NCBI GenBank assembly: GCA_905221605.1 | Contig: CAJNDS010002524.1 | Location: forward strand, 903,634 to 967,633 | Length of the DNA stretch: 64,000 nucleotides | Direction: 5' to 3' | From: Symbiodinium natans | Taxonomy: Eukaryota > Sar > Dinophyceae > Suessiales > Symbiodiniaceae | Part shown: positions 24,201 to 38,300 of the stretch, piece after piece | How positions within the stretch are numbered: position 1 is the stretch's first letter | Layout: every line of letters begins with the position of its first letter | Position numbers and translations under genes: made by a program | The notes under the pieces: generated by a model | Seen by the model: the letters and a program-made list of their open reading frames with translations, nothing else | What the model was told of the DNA's origin: nothing | Database searches by the model: none

Positions 24201-27200
24201 TGGGCAACCCTGGCGGGCGCAAACCTGTCAACTGCAGAGAGCAACCCTGGAAAGTTGGAAAGAATTTTGGGCGCAACTGGTAGGGCAATCACCCTGGCGG
24301 GGGCAACCCTGGCGGGGGCAACCCTGGCGGTGATGGGGGGCAACCCTGGCGAGGCAACCCTGGTGGGGGGCCACCCTGGTGGGGGCGACCCTCGCTATGG
24401 CTGGGATGGGATGTACTGCTGCTGTTGCTTGAGCCTACACTGTCCTGGATCCAAGGCCATAGCTAAAGCCAGGGCAAGCCCCGTGTCGGTTTTTCCAACC
24501 CGAGCCAGGAGATGGAGGAATGCGGCGGACCAACCCTGGCAGGCGCAACCCTGCCAAGGGACATTGCCGGCGCCCTGGCAGAATAATAGAGTACTTTGGC
24601 AGGGAGCTTGTGGTTCCTTCATAGAGAAGGAGGACGAAGCCTCGCAAGGAGGTGACATGGCGCCGGGGCTGGGGCAACTTGGCGGGGGCAACAACCTGTT
24701 TAGAGAATCTTGCAAGTAGACCCTAGCGAGGGCAACCTTGAGAGGGGACAACCCTCACAAGGGCAACCCTGGCGGGGGCAACCCTGCCGGGCAAATGTGA
24801 GCAATCTTGGCGGGGGCAACCCTGTCACCCTGGTGAGGGCAACCCTGCAGAGAGCGACCCTGGAAAGTTGGAAACGAATTTTGGGCACAACTGGCAGGGC
24901 AACCCTGGCGGGGGCAACCCTGGCTGGCGGTTGGTGGGGGCAACCCTGGCGGGGGCAACCCTGGCAGGGGCAACCCTGGTGGGGGCAAATGGCGGGGGCA
25001 ACCCTGGCGGCAGCAACCCTGGCGGGGGCAACCCAATCGCGGAAGCAACCCTGGCGGGGGCAACCCTGACGGGGGCAACCCTGGCGGAAACAACTGGCAG
25101 AGCCAACCTGGTGGGGGCAACCCTGGCGAACCCTGGGGCAACCCTGGCCAGCAACCCTGGCAGGGGGCAAGCTTGGCGGGGGCAACCCAAGGGCAACCCT
25201 GGCGGGGGCAACCCTGGCGGGGGCAACCCTGGTGGGGGCAACCCTGGTGGGGGGCAACCCTGGCGGGGGCAACCCTGGCGGGGGCAACTCTGGCGGGGGC
25301 AACCCTGGCCTCCCCCGCCGGGGTGGCGTGTCGGGGGTTTAGGGTTAATCCATTATTACATTGTGCCCTATGGCTAGCAGGGATGCATCAGGTGTGGCAA
25401 ACTCGATCTGCTTGGCAAAGCAAGCAGATCTCGAAGCGGTAGCGTTCAGTTGTACCGGCCGCCGCCTGGCGCGGGCGGCCTATGGTTTAGGGTTTAGGGT
25501 TTAGGGTTTAGGGTTTAGGGTTTAGGGTTTAGGGCTACTTGGAGGTTCAGGGTACTTATAACCCCAATTGTATCTGCAATTACTTGTAAGCCCCCGAAGT
25601 CCCCCAAGTCCTCCAAGTAGGTTATGAGTAGGGTTCATAAGAGTGTAGCTCGGGATCAGGTGGTTGAGGGTCTAGCGGCTTATGGATTTCGCACTGTTGC
25701 ACCGTCCGCCACTCTGTATATAGAGCTTTGTACCATGGCATGTCTTTTTTCGGCAGATCATGAGGTAATCCTGAACCCTAAACCCTAAACCCTAAACCCT
25801 AAACCCTAAACCCTAAACCCTAAACCGTTTAGGGGAACCCCACTTCGTGGGCCAGATGCAGAGGTCGCCAGGTGTGCATTCTTGAATTAACTCGTGTAAC
25901 TGTAGCAATTAAGCAAAACGGGTTTAGGGTTTAGGGTTCAGGGTTTAGGGTTGAAGGGTCTGTGCATCCATACTTACTTGCGTGAACTTCCTTAACAGCC
26001 CGAGTTGAAGCATAACCCCAAACCGAAATAAGCCCATACGGGGTTTTCCAGTAGGATTCGACATAATTATCATTCAGTCTACATGGGGTTTTTTACTATA
26101 GAGCAGCCTGAAGCGGCTACTCATTGTTACTTGTCGACAGGTCGCAGCCTCTGACACACATTGCAGCAAAACCACTATAGGGCCCCTTTTTGGGGTGGGT
26201 TACTAGGGTTTAGGGTTTAGGGTTTAGGGTGATAAGGTGAGGCTTTTTGGGGCCACGAGCGCAGGTTCGCTGAGCAGCACAAGAACGATACCGACGACAT
26301 CCAGAAGCTGAGATGCCGGGCGGCAACTTGAGTTTGGGGGGTTTAGGGTTTAGGGTTTAGGGTTTAGGGTTTAGGGTTTGAGGTTTAGGCTTTAGGGGTT
26401 TAGGGTTTGGGGTTTGGGGTTTAGGTTTGTAGGGTTTACAGAGAGACTGCAGACCAGCGTAAGGGTTAAGCCCTTCGATGATTTGCCAGCAGCTGACCTT
26501 TTCATGGCGCAGGGGTTTCGAAGCCCTGATGCCAGCTACATTCCCTACGCCCGGAACCCTAAACCCGAAACCCTAGACCAGGATGGGCTATTAGGCATTC
26601 AAATCGCCAAAATGAACCCTATGAAGGGCCTTTTAAGGGATTATAGGGTATAACAGCCCATCCTGGTAACCCTAAACCCCAAACCCCAGATTCAAAAAGA
26701 GTGAAGCCTCGACGCCGCATAGGAAGGCTACGTTAGTTTAGATTCTCCGCGTGTGTCGGGATGGTCACTTGCACGACCTGGTGACTTGGCGTTTCGGGCT
26801 TGGAGGGTAGAACTATAACCCCCCTTAGGCTTTTTTATATGTGCATAAGGCCCAGGGAATACATACAAACATCATTTTCATGAGGTACTAAGGGAGTATA
26901 GAGAATTTGCTTGCGATGTGAAATGGTGCATTTTTGTCTTCAGATAAACGTAGGATGCCCAGAAGTGTCCCGCATTCCCACTTGCAAGGGCTCGTGGACC
27001 CCGTTAAACATTAAGCACCTGTATTGCAGCTACGTTTCCGGCCCTTAGACCGTCATCCCTCTACCCCGGCCAAGCCACAGTCCTTTCCTTAAGAACCCGA
27101 AACCTACTTTTCGTAGCTTACTACTGTGAAACCCTTAAGAGGTTTCTTTGGACACCTACAAAAACAGTAGGCTTTGTGTTCTTCTGGTAGACCCTAACAC

Positions 27201-29353
27201 CCTAAACTCCTAAACCCCTAAGTCCCCAAACCCCTAAACCCCGAAACTCCTACACCCCTAAATCCGCAGTCCTCCGAGCCTCGGGGACCCAGGGGTAGGC
27301 CCTTGATGCATTTTTTAGGGTTTGGGTGTCCCTTCAACACCACCTGTAAACCAAAAAGGGCAGCCTTTTTTATTCCTGGGTTACTCCTGGGTCTAGGTTT
27401 ATTCACCCAGGAGAGCATGTGGAGGAGCTCTTTCGCCTGAACGCTCGACTCCGGCAGCAGTGCCGACCCCAGGGTTACAGGGTTTCGGGGTGTAGGGTTT
27501 GGGGTTTAGGGTTTAGGGCTTCGGGGTGTAGATTGGCGAAAAGGGACAGGGGGCTGAGGGTCTAGGGGTTTTGGGGTTTAGGTATATAAAGGGTCTTAGG
27601 GAAAGGTCTTCTTAGGCCTTCCATGGAATGTTGGTCAAGTGGGGGCTAAGATCAACGCAAACCAACCCTATGCCTTCCCCAAATGAAACCCTAAACCCTA
27701 AGGCCCTAAGACCTCCGGGACCCTGGCATTGGTAAAACAACAAAAGATAGAAGAACCACCCTAAACCCTAAACCCTAAACCCTAAACCCTAAACCCCTAA
27801 ACACCTAAACCCCTAAACCCCTAAACCCCTAAACCCCTAAACCCCTAAACCCCTAAACCCCTAAACCTGAAACCCTTGCCCCTCACCTTCCCAAGCACTC
27901 ACACTCTCAAGCCCTAAATTCCCGAAACCGACACCCGAAAGCCCCAGCCAGGCCGTAAAGGGACCGAAAACCCTAAACCCTCAACCCTAAACCCCGGGTT
28001 TAGGGGACGGTGTATCTAAAATGTTGGCTTTAGGCTTCTTGGGGCTTCTTTTGGGGTGTAGGTCTCGCTCTGGAAGGACCTTGGACCAGCTCAGTAAGGA
28101 AGAGATGGACAGGCAGACGGCTTTTTTTTCTTGGCCAGGGTTTGGGTGTAGAGGGTTTAGGGGGCTGAGAGGGCAAAGAGGGTTTAGAGGGTTTAGAGGG
28201 TTTAGAGGGTTTAGAGCGTTTGGATAGAGCGTTTGGAGGGTTGAGGGTTTGGAGGGTTTAGAGGGTGTAGAGAGTTTAGAAGGCTTAAAGGGAGTAAAGG
28301 GCTTAAAGGTTCAAAGGGTTGAAAGGGTTGAAAGGGTTGAAAGGGTTGAAAGGGTTGAAAGGGTTGAAAGGGTTGAAAGGGTTGAAAGGGTTGAAAGGGT
28401 TGAAAGGGTTGAAAGGGTTGAAAGGGTTGAAAGGGTTGAAAGGGTTGAAAGGGTTTAGGGTTTAGGGTTTAGTGGGTTTAGTGGGTTTGGGGCATAGAGT
28501 GTACAGGGGTCATAGGGCTTAGGTCATAGGGCTTAGGGCTTAGGGCTTAGGGCTTAGGGCTTAGGGCTTAGGGCTTAGGGCTTAGGGCTTAGGGTTATGG
28601 AGCTTCAGCCCCTAGCCCTGTAGGCCAGGGAACACAACCTCATGAGACAGCATCGACTTTCAGGTTTCTTGTTGTGGGAAACCCTCAGGCCCAAGCCTTC
28701 AACCCGAAACCCTAACCCCTCAACCCTAAACCCTAAACCCCCAACCCTAAACCCTAAGCCCCTAAATCCTAAGACCCTAAACCCTAAACCCTAAGACCCT
28801 AAACCCTAAACCACCTGCCTCCAGAGGTGCCGTGACTATATGACGGGCACTTGTGATGCCATGAAGAAGATGCTGGAAAGCCAGATGATGCTCCAATGCA
28901 CGAGTTTTGCACCCGAAACCCAAAACCCTAAACCCTAAACCCTAAACCCTCAACCCTAAACCCTAAACCCTAACCCTAGCCCTAAACCCTTAAGGGTGCA
29001 TAGGGTTTAGGGTTTAGGGTTTGCCTGCTTTGACTGAAGCACTAGAGTCCCAAAGCTCTATTGTAAAAGGGTTGGAGGTTTTGGGTTTAGGGCTTTGGGT
29101 TTAGGGCTGGAGCCCTAAAGGCTCCAGGACACTACAGACCTCGAAGCCCAAAAGACACCAACATCCCAAGACCCCTAGAAGCCCTACTGTAAACACCCTC
29201 AAGCCGAAAGCCGCATGTCGCAAAGCCCTAGTTAAAGCACTACCCAAAACCCTAAACCCAAAACCCTTTACAAGCTCTGAAGGCTGCAGGGCCAGGCATG
29301 AAGTTAGGGGTTAAGGAAGATAAGCCCCACACCTCCATGCTCCCCCTTCCCAT

Positions 29354-29391
<38 letters not shown>

Positions 29392-32300
29392 AGCCCCCTT
29401 CTCCAACACCCCTGAACCCTAAACCACAGAACCCTAAACCCTAAACCAAAAAAACCCAAACCCTAAACCCCTTTGGGTTTGGGGTTTGGGCCTTTCCCTT
29501 TGCCCCTCGGTGGTTCATGGTGGGCTTTGGGTTTGGGGTTTCCCCCTCTTACCCCCTGTGAACCTCCCTGGTAGGGGAGCCTGCAACACCTTGAGAGCGG
29601 GTCTCCAAAACCCCCGGAGGCTAAACCCTAAACCCTAAGCCTTATGAAGCACTGAACCCTAAACCCTAAACACCCAACTCTAAAGTTAAGGGTTGTTTTT
29701 AGGGCTTAGGGTTTAGGGTTTTTGGGTTTCCCTAGGTTTAGGGGTTTTTAGGGTTAAGGCTTTAGGGTTCAAACTTGAACCCTAATACCCTACTTGGTTG
29801 TTCACCAGGGTACTTTTCAGTAGGGAGACAAGTAGGGCAACTATGGTGAGAACCTCATCCCTAAACCCTAAACCCTAAACCCTAAACCCTAAACCCTAAA
29901 CCCTAAACCCTAAACCTTCAAGTACACCCAGGAAGGACCAGCATCTCCGGGTGGAAAGTACCGCCGAGCTGGCCGCGGACCGGGCGGCGATGCAGTGTGC
30001 GCGGATGGCGTCCTGGCGTTCAATTCTGGGGGCCGAAGGCACCCTGCAAAGGGGTTTAGGGTTTAGGGTTTAGGGTTTAGGGTTTCGGGTTTAGGGTACC
30101 TTAGTAGGAACCATAGAAGTATGAGGGTATCATGACACCCTTGTTAAGGTTCGTTTCGGTGTCAGGATGTAGGGGTGAGGGCTTAGGGAAGTTTTGGGCT
30201 TTACGTCCTTACCCCCTCCCTCAAGTACTTTTCAAGATGTGGAGTTGTCGAAGAATAAGAATAACGACAATGATGAGAATCGACAATCTCAATATGGATA
30301 ATGATTATTCAGGCAGTCCCCGCACCCACCCCACCCACGCACCGCACCCATGCACCCACTCACCCACTCACCCACGCGCCCACGCGGGCCCACGCGCCCA
30401 ACCACCCACCCCACCCGACGCCACCCCACCTGATTATTCAAAGCCAGCTCCGAGGTACAAGAACAGTGGCCGACCTTGAAGGACCTTGCCAGCTCAGGGG
30501 GTTACGTGGTTTAGGGCTTAAAGCCTTGTTGAGGAGAAAGGCTCTCAAGGGTTTTCGGGTGTACCTGAAGCACCCCCTACATGATTTGCAAGTTTTTAGT
30601 ATGTCCACCCTAAACCCTAAACCCTCTGTAGGATTCTTAGGCAACGTACAGCAGCTTGAGGTATAGGGAGGGCCTCGCGCTCCCTGGGGGACCAACTGAA
30701 CCCTGAAATTGGGGTCATATACTCCCTATAGCCCTATACTACTAGGTTTCCGATTAAGGTATATGAACCCTAAACCCTAAACCCTAAACCCTAAACCCTA
30801 AACCTTAAATCCCAAAAGGTTGCACTTGGAACCCAAGGTGAGATTTGAATGGCGTTCCAAATCCCAAGGACCAAGCCCTGCAGCAAGGTTCGAGATGGGG
30901 TTTAGGGTTTAGGGTTTAGGGTTTAGGGTTTAGGGTTTAGGGTTTAGGGTTTAGGGTGCAAGAAGTCCAATCTGTGGGGAGAGGATGTGACGAAAACCGC
31001 CGGGTCAGGAGATGTGGCGATTCTGGCGGCAGGAGGACGGCTGCAGCTGTGGCACACTCTAAGGGTCCATCTAAACCCTAAACCCTAAACCCTAAACCCT
31101 AAACCCTAAACCCTAAACCCCTGTTACTTGGAGCCTAATAGGCTATCATGTGGGAACCCCTTAAAACCCCTGAAACCCAGAATATCATAGATATATATAT
31201 ATATATATATTCATATTATACTTCCGGGCTGGGTAGTTGACCTTTAACCTTTTTGATTATGTACTTAACCGGTTTGGGCTCGGGGCCCCCAAGTATACGT
31301 GCATTGACCCTTAGGGTTACAGTCACAGACATTGCCGTAAGCCCCCGGAAGCTCCAGGTTCAATCTGCTTCGGTTGTCGCGGTTGGCATCTACTATGTTT
31401 CTTCCAGCAGCCCGCGTTCTTTTGACTGTGCTGCCTCTTCAAGGAACCGGGAAAAACCCTAAACCCCAGAAACCCCCCCCCCCCCTAGACCAGATCTTCA
31501 TTTGCATAGACTGACAACCCCGGGAAGCAGAATCTGCACAGCGCTTTAGGGTTTAAGGGCTTGAGGATATTGAACCCGAACCCTAAACCCTAAACCCTAA
31601 ACCCTTCTCGCGAGCTCCTGGGGGTTGATCAACATGCTGTGCCCTTGTTCAAGTCAACTCTAACACGACACTCTACTACCCAGAACCTGTCTACTCTGCT
31701 CTACTCTTGACAAACGCATGAGCCCTGTGACCAGACTCTGATGTACCCTAAACCCTAAACCCTAAACCCTAAGCCCTAAACCACAAACCCCTAAACCCCT
31801 AAACCCCTAAACCCCTGAACCCCTAAACCCCTAAACCCCTAAACCCCTAAACCCCTAAACCCGAAACGTTTTGTGTTTGGGGACCTCCGCCTCACGGTCG
31901 ACTTGGCAGGACCAGGATCGCTGGGCCTCCCTGAGCTCACAGATCGCTGACTTGCGCAGCCTGCTTCAGCAGACCTCCAAGGCCCCGAAAGGTTTAGGGT
32001 TTAGGGTTTTGCTGTGATAGGGCGTAGATGCTGTGAAGGTTAGGTTTCGGAACAAGCTCGAAAGCTTCGTGAGGTGCGAAGAGCAGCATTGGCCCGATTG
32101 TGGACGGCCATCTAACACTTTTCTCCCACGCCACGCCGTCCGAGGCGGCAAAGCCACCCAAACCTATTCCTTTTAGGGTTTAGGCCTAAACTCAGACAAC
32201 AGCCCACTTCTAAAAACTTAGGCAGTTTCAGGGAGGGTTGCAGCAAGTTTCAGAGGGGCGGGCTCTGCCAGGCACCCAGTCAGAGGAAAGGGGGCCAGGG

Positions 32301-35300
32301 GGGGGGGGGGGGGGGGGGCAGGGGGGCCAGGGGCGTCAGGGGGCCAGAAGAAAACCAGGGGCCAAGGGGGGGTCAGGTGGTCAGGGGGCGCCAACCAGGT
32401 CCCAAAAACTGATTTTGATATTAGGGGTTAACCCAGCCTGCTTCAGGAGACCTTCAAGGTTTTTCAAGGGTTATAGGGGGTTTCCATGGGGTGGTATTAG
32501 GGTTTAGGGTTTAGGGTTTAGGGCTAGGGTTAGGGGGGTTCATAGGGGGTGGTATACTAGGTACCTAGGGAGCCTTAATGAAGCTTGGGGAGCCTTAGGG
32601 AGGAGCGGGGAGCTTTGGGTTACGTACCACCCTTGAAATCCCCTCCTCTAATGAAGGAGACTTCCAAGGCCCATGAAACAATGTGGGAATGGGCGTTTCC
32701 GAAAATAGGGGTGCCCCATTTAGGGTTTCGGGTTTAGGGTGTAAGGAGGTTCCTATAATACGGATGATCGTATTTTGGGGTATACTAGGGGTTAACCCCA
32801 ATTCAGTGAAATGGCATGTCGACAGGTAGTTCTCGACATTGCGGTCCTAGATATAGCACGGCCACCCTTTTGGGGGTCCTAATACAGAAACTACCCTAAT
32901 TAATGGTTCAGATTTGTTTTGTATGCTTTTCATTTTTTATAAGGATGATTATTCTGAGCATTACGGATAGGCGCTCAGACCCACCGATGATGAGGGCGAC
33001 CGGGGTTTAAGGTGATTGGGGCCGAGGGGCAGAGTGAAGGAGGGTTGTTGAGGGTCTTTTATGGGCCCTTGATATGGTCATTTATTCAGGGTTGGACCGA
33101 GTTTTCGGCTGGAAGGTTTTGAGGGTGAACTCCGCTTAGCACAGCGAACGGGGTGGCTGGGTTCCTTCTGAGCACTTGCTGTTTCGTGCAACGCCCCGGA
33201 CGCTGCAAACCTGCACGCCTCAGCTCCATGTAGAGACAGGCTTTTTGAATAGGTTCGGGGAGCAGTGTTGACAGGGGTTCTTTTTTTTGTTTGGGGGGAG
33301 GGGGGGTGCAATAAAGTTGACTGCAATGACCGGGTTTATTGGGACAGTTTTTGTCTGCGTCTAGCTTAGCCAAAGACTAAATTTCTAAACCCCTACCATG
33401 TGGTACCTGTTCAGCGTTGTGTACTTCGACCCCGATAGGTAACCACCAAAGCAAATACCTTAGAGGGTTTAGGGTTTAGGGTTAGAGCCTTCAGGTTAAG
33501 CCCTTTGGCCAGGAAGCCCAGTGTGCCACGGACCAGCACGCAGCAGCGGTGTCCTCGCAGCTCTCGCATGTGGAGGCCCCTAAACCCTAAACCCTAAACT
33601 CTAAACCCTAAGTGAGCTTGGGATTCAGGGTTTAGGGTTTAGGGTTTCGGATTCCATGTGGCCGGTTCTCAAAGCGACGGCCTCGTTTAGGGTGCTGGCG
33701 TATATACTAGATACTAGGGTTTAGGGTTTATGGTTTAGGGTTAGGGACCGAACTTGCGAGGAGCCCACCATGTGATGCTCCCAACATGCTTTTTTTCATA
33801 CATGCCAGAAACCTTAGGAACCCAAAGCCTAAGCAAACAGCTACAACGTAAATATAAATATATATATATATGTCAATTATGTCAACATACATATATATGA
33901 CTTGGGATGTCCCCCCTTATACTAGCAGTCCTGAATAGGGATTGTAGCACCCCTACAATCATCCCTACTTCGGACTGTTAGAATAAGGGGGGAACATCTC
34001 CCAACTTACAACCACAACCTACTACTTGCCTCAGAACCCCAAAAGAATGTAAACAAAGAATCATCATCCCTATATTACCCTTAACAAGGAAGAATATTCT
34101 GTTCGGGGTTCTTAAGCAATTACTTTGTGGTGCTTTACTGTAACTTTAGATCCTTGGCCTTTTTTGGGTTTATTGGGTTTCTTAACAAGGCAGCTAAAAG
34201 TTTAACTTATAGCTACCGTGATAAGTGCAGCCAAGATTGGTAGTAACGTTTGCAGCCCTGGCCTTGGTGGGCCGAAAGGCGAAAGTCGTCGAGCAGGTGA
34301 CGGCTGCGCTGAAGCAAGAGGCTTCGGCTTCGTAAGAGTTTGGGGGGGGGGGGGGGGGGGCGTCCTTGCTTTGTCCAACTCACCGAACCCTAAGCCCAAA
34401 CCCGAAGCCCTAAACCCGAAACCCGAAACCCTAAACCCTAAACCCTCCTGTAGAACCTCCAAGCCCGGAGACTCCACTCCTCTCTGAGTTGTGGCCAATG
34501 TCGACCCCTTGCATTGTGCAGCTGACCATATGGTGATTTCCGAAATTCGGGTACCTCATTGGGCTCCTGATGACAAGGGAATCCTCCTATTTTAGGGGTC
34601 CCCTAGTTTCGCAACGCCCCCCCCATTTAGGTCTTTGCGCAACTAGGGGACACTAAAATTAGGATTCCCTTATCATAAGGACCCCCAGAAGGTGCCCTAA
34701 TTTCGAAAACCACCCTTATCTTCCTTGATTCTATGAGAGATCGAGGTTTTTAACTAGTGTCCCTCTTTATTCTCCCAAGTTGGGCAGAATCCCCCTTACA
34801 GTAGTTCCGGAAGCCAGCATGTGATTCTAAACCTTGCAGCCTCGCGAGCTCACAAAGCCTGAAGCCCTAAGCCCGAACTTGACTTCTAGACCCGTACAAC
34901 CTGATGCCTCCGAGTGGTTGCAAAGAATCTCTGATGACAGGCAAGGTCAGGTTTACCTGGGACTCTATTTACCTACAGTTTCGTAGCAACTATCCCTGTA
35001 ATTCGTAGGTACAACCCCATAAAACCTGTGGGTAAACAGAGTCCCAGGTTTCGGGTTACCCTAAACCCTAAACCCTAAACCCTAAACCCTAAACCCTAAA
35101 CCCCAAACCCTAAACCCTAAAGTTTCCGGGTTGAGGGTGCAACGTCATGCTCTCCTTGCGCAGCTCGGTGAAGCGAACAACTCGCTGCTGGCGCGGCTTC
35201 CGGACTACCTCCGAGACATCGAGGCTGGGCAAGAGCTTTCACGGTTTAGGGTTTAGGGTTTAGGGTTTAGGGTTTAGGGTTTAGGGTTTAGGGTTTAGGG

Positions 35301-38300
35301 TTTAGGGTTTAGGGTTTAGGGGCTGACTCTGGGAGCAGGGAAAGGAGAAGAAGCCCTACACTCTGAGATTGAACCCTCGATGACTGCCCTGTCTGTGGAT
35401 ACAGATATGCTTTCTCCCAGCTAAACATCGGTCTGATCTTGAGTTGTTTTGAATACCCTTGTGTTTAGGATCATCACCGTCATCACCATGTTCAATGATG
35501 GAACATGTTTGACTCAATGTGAAGTAGGGGCCCGAAAGTGCATATACATACAAGGTGGGGCCCCCTAGTTATAAGTAGAGTGACAAGAGCCTAATAAGAG
35601 CCCTAAATTGGGTTATCAGGATCCTAAATTAGGTTACAGTTCCCTTAACTACAGGTAGTGTAATAAGGGGGCCCACCCTGTATATGTTTTGCTATAGGTC
35701 TTGGCAAGTGTATGTATAAGGAGAGACTCGCAATCGAAGCCCCTAGTTTTTGTGTCCTCATGCGTCCTTGCAACCGAAAGATTGGGTACCCCTACACCCT
35801 AGACCCTAAACCCTAAACCCTAAACCCTATAAAGAGTGGGCCGCGGGAAGTCTAGGCGGCTACACTTGCTTCGGAAGGGCCACGCTCAGAGCTTCCGCGG
35901 TATCATGCTCCGGCACATGGGACTAGGGAGCGATGAAGCCCTATACCGGTGTGGGGTTTAAGGGTTTAGGGTTGGGAGTTTAGGGTTTAGAGTTCAGGGT
36001 TTAGGGGGTTTAGGATTTAGGGTTTGGGGTTTAGGTTTAAGGGTTTAGGGTTTAAACCCTAAACCCTAAACCCGACGACCCTCCGCCAAGAAACAGAAGG
36101 CGGAGCTCCGGGTGCTGCCGGAGCGACTCTCCGCCGCCGTGGCCGCCGCCGCGCCGCCGCCCGGAGCGCCCAGGGAGGCGGTGGAGGCCCTTATCTATAG
36201 TTATATATATATATATATATATGCTATTACTTTTTTTAGGTATAAATAGGGTTTAGGGTTTGGGGTTTAGGGTTTAGGGTTATGGTACCCCCCCCCCCCC
36301 CTGGATCCACCGTTTTTTGTGTGTTTTTCCTGCTCGGGTGCTCAGTGACACGATCCAGGTGATGCTGATCCAGGGGTAAAGGGTTTAGGAGTTATATACT
36401 TACTATATAGACTTTTTGGCACAGATATGCATACACAGATTCGTACACACACACACACACACACCTCCTCAGGTATGTTTTTCAACTTTGGCTTTGTTGC
36501 TGCGGGGTTTCTGTTTGGAGTTGTTGTTTGTCTTTTCTGTGGTCGTTGAATCATAGGACTTAGGTGTTTGAAGCTTTTATGGATTTAGAGTTTCAGGGTT
36601 TGAAGCTTAATGAGACTTTGGAGCCTTCAGAAGGGTGGGAAGTTGAGAGCTCAGGGTTTAAGGTTTGTTTGGGGTTTAGGTAGGGTTTTAGGGTTTAGAG
36701 GGCAGAAGTTGACGGTGCTTGTTGACAATTGAAGTAGCCCCACATGGTTGCTGTCTGGGGTTACCGTGGTTCACGCACTACAGGGCTCAGGGCATCAAAT
36801 AGTACATGCCCTGTTTGGGCCTTATTTTGGCAGCCCCAAACCCAAAACCCCAAACCCTAAGCCCCAAACCCCAAAGCCCAAACCCTAAACCCCAAAACCC
36901 TAAACCCTAATTTCTGCAGATTGTTGACGCTTCTGGGGGCCCGGGCCGACTTTGGGGGAGGTAGGGTCTTTAGTAGCGCGTACTAACAGTCCTTACTAGA
37001 GATTATAGTACACCCTTTTATAATCCCCATTAAGGACTGCTAGTAAAAGGGGAACATTCCACGCTATACCCCTTAGTTGGGATACTTGCAAGCTGCTTGC
37101 AGGTACAAGTGAACCTTCCAGCGAGGGTTTTGGGTTTAGGGTTTAGGGTTTAGGGTTTAGGGTTTAGGGTTTGGGTTTTGGGTTGAGGGGTTTGGGTGTA
37201 GGGCAGGGCAGTGGCGAGCTGAACCACCCACAGCCAAAACACGACAAGGCTGCCCAAACCCCACGAGTTTCAGCATGGCCCAAGGGTTTAGGGTTTAGGG
37301 TTTAGGGTTCCTCTACACTATAAGCAGTAAACCCTAAACCCTAAGGCACATTTAGCAAAGCTGGACTTCCTGTTCAGGCAGTTGTGGCGCAACAACTTGC
37401 GGTGGTGCGCAGCACGTTGGATGAGAAGGTGGGACCCTCCACAGGGCTTAGGGCCTTGGGGCTTCAGGGCGAAAGATGTTGTTTTTTAAGGTGTTTTCCC
37501 GGTTCTTGGTTGATTGGGGAGCTTAGAGGTCGTATAGCTTAAGAGCCCCCAAGAAATACTTTAGGAGCCAATGACAATAGATTCCTCAAGCCGCCTGCAA
37601 AAAAAGGGTTTTGGGGAGACGTAAACCCGAACAGTGTCGATGCGATTATTCTGGGGAGCTTATTCGTGGAGTTGGGGCAACCAAATATCCCAAGCCGTAA
37701 ACTTGACATGTAAGCCCTAATGCCTGAACCCTACAGTAAGCCCAAGAAATGGTTGTGATTAAGTTTGGGTCCTGTTGAGGGATCGGGGCTGGGGGGGGGG
37801 GCTTGCCAGCCATGAACCCTAAACCCTAAACCCTAAACCCTAAACCCTAAACCCTAAACCCTAAACCCTAAACCCTAAACCCTAAACCCTAAACCCTAAA
37901 CCCTAAGCCCTAAGCCCTAACCCTAAACCCTAAACCCTAAACCCCCAAAAAGGGGTTCTCAGGGTTTCCAAAAGCCGCTGCGAGGTGCTTCCGTGCCTCG
38001 ACGGGTGTTCCCTGCAACATCTGTCTGACAAGCTCGAGGACGAACATGGGACTGGGTTTAGGGTTAGGGTTTAGGGTTTAGGGTTTAGGGTTTAGAGTTT
38101 AGGGTTTAGGGCTAGGGTTTAGGGTTTAGGGTCTACTAGGGTTTAGGGATTAGGGTGTAGGGTGTAGGGTGTAGGTAACCTTTTAACCTTTTTTTTTATA
38201 TAGAGTCCTAATATATTTATATATATATATATAAGGTTAACATTTTTTGGGCTAGGGGTATTCAGCCCCTAAGAGGACGAACCTCTGCCGGTTTGGGCCG

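Noticed and set aside
28249-28458. Open frame of ERV repeats (69 aa)
   Set aside because: Translation of the perfect AAAGGGTTG array.
30301-30440. Pro/His/Thr-rich frame (CACCCAC repeats)
   Set aside because: Simple-sequence tract without splice or family evidence.
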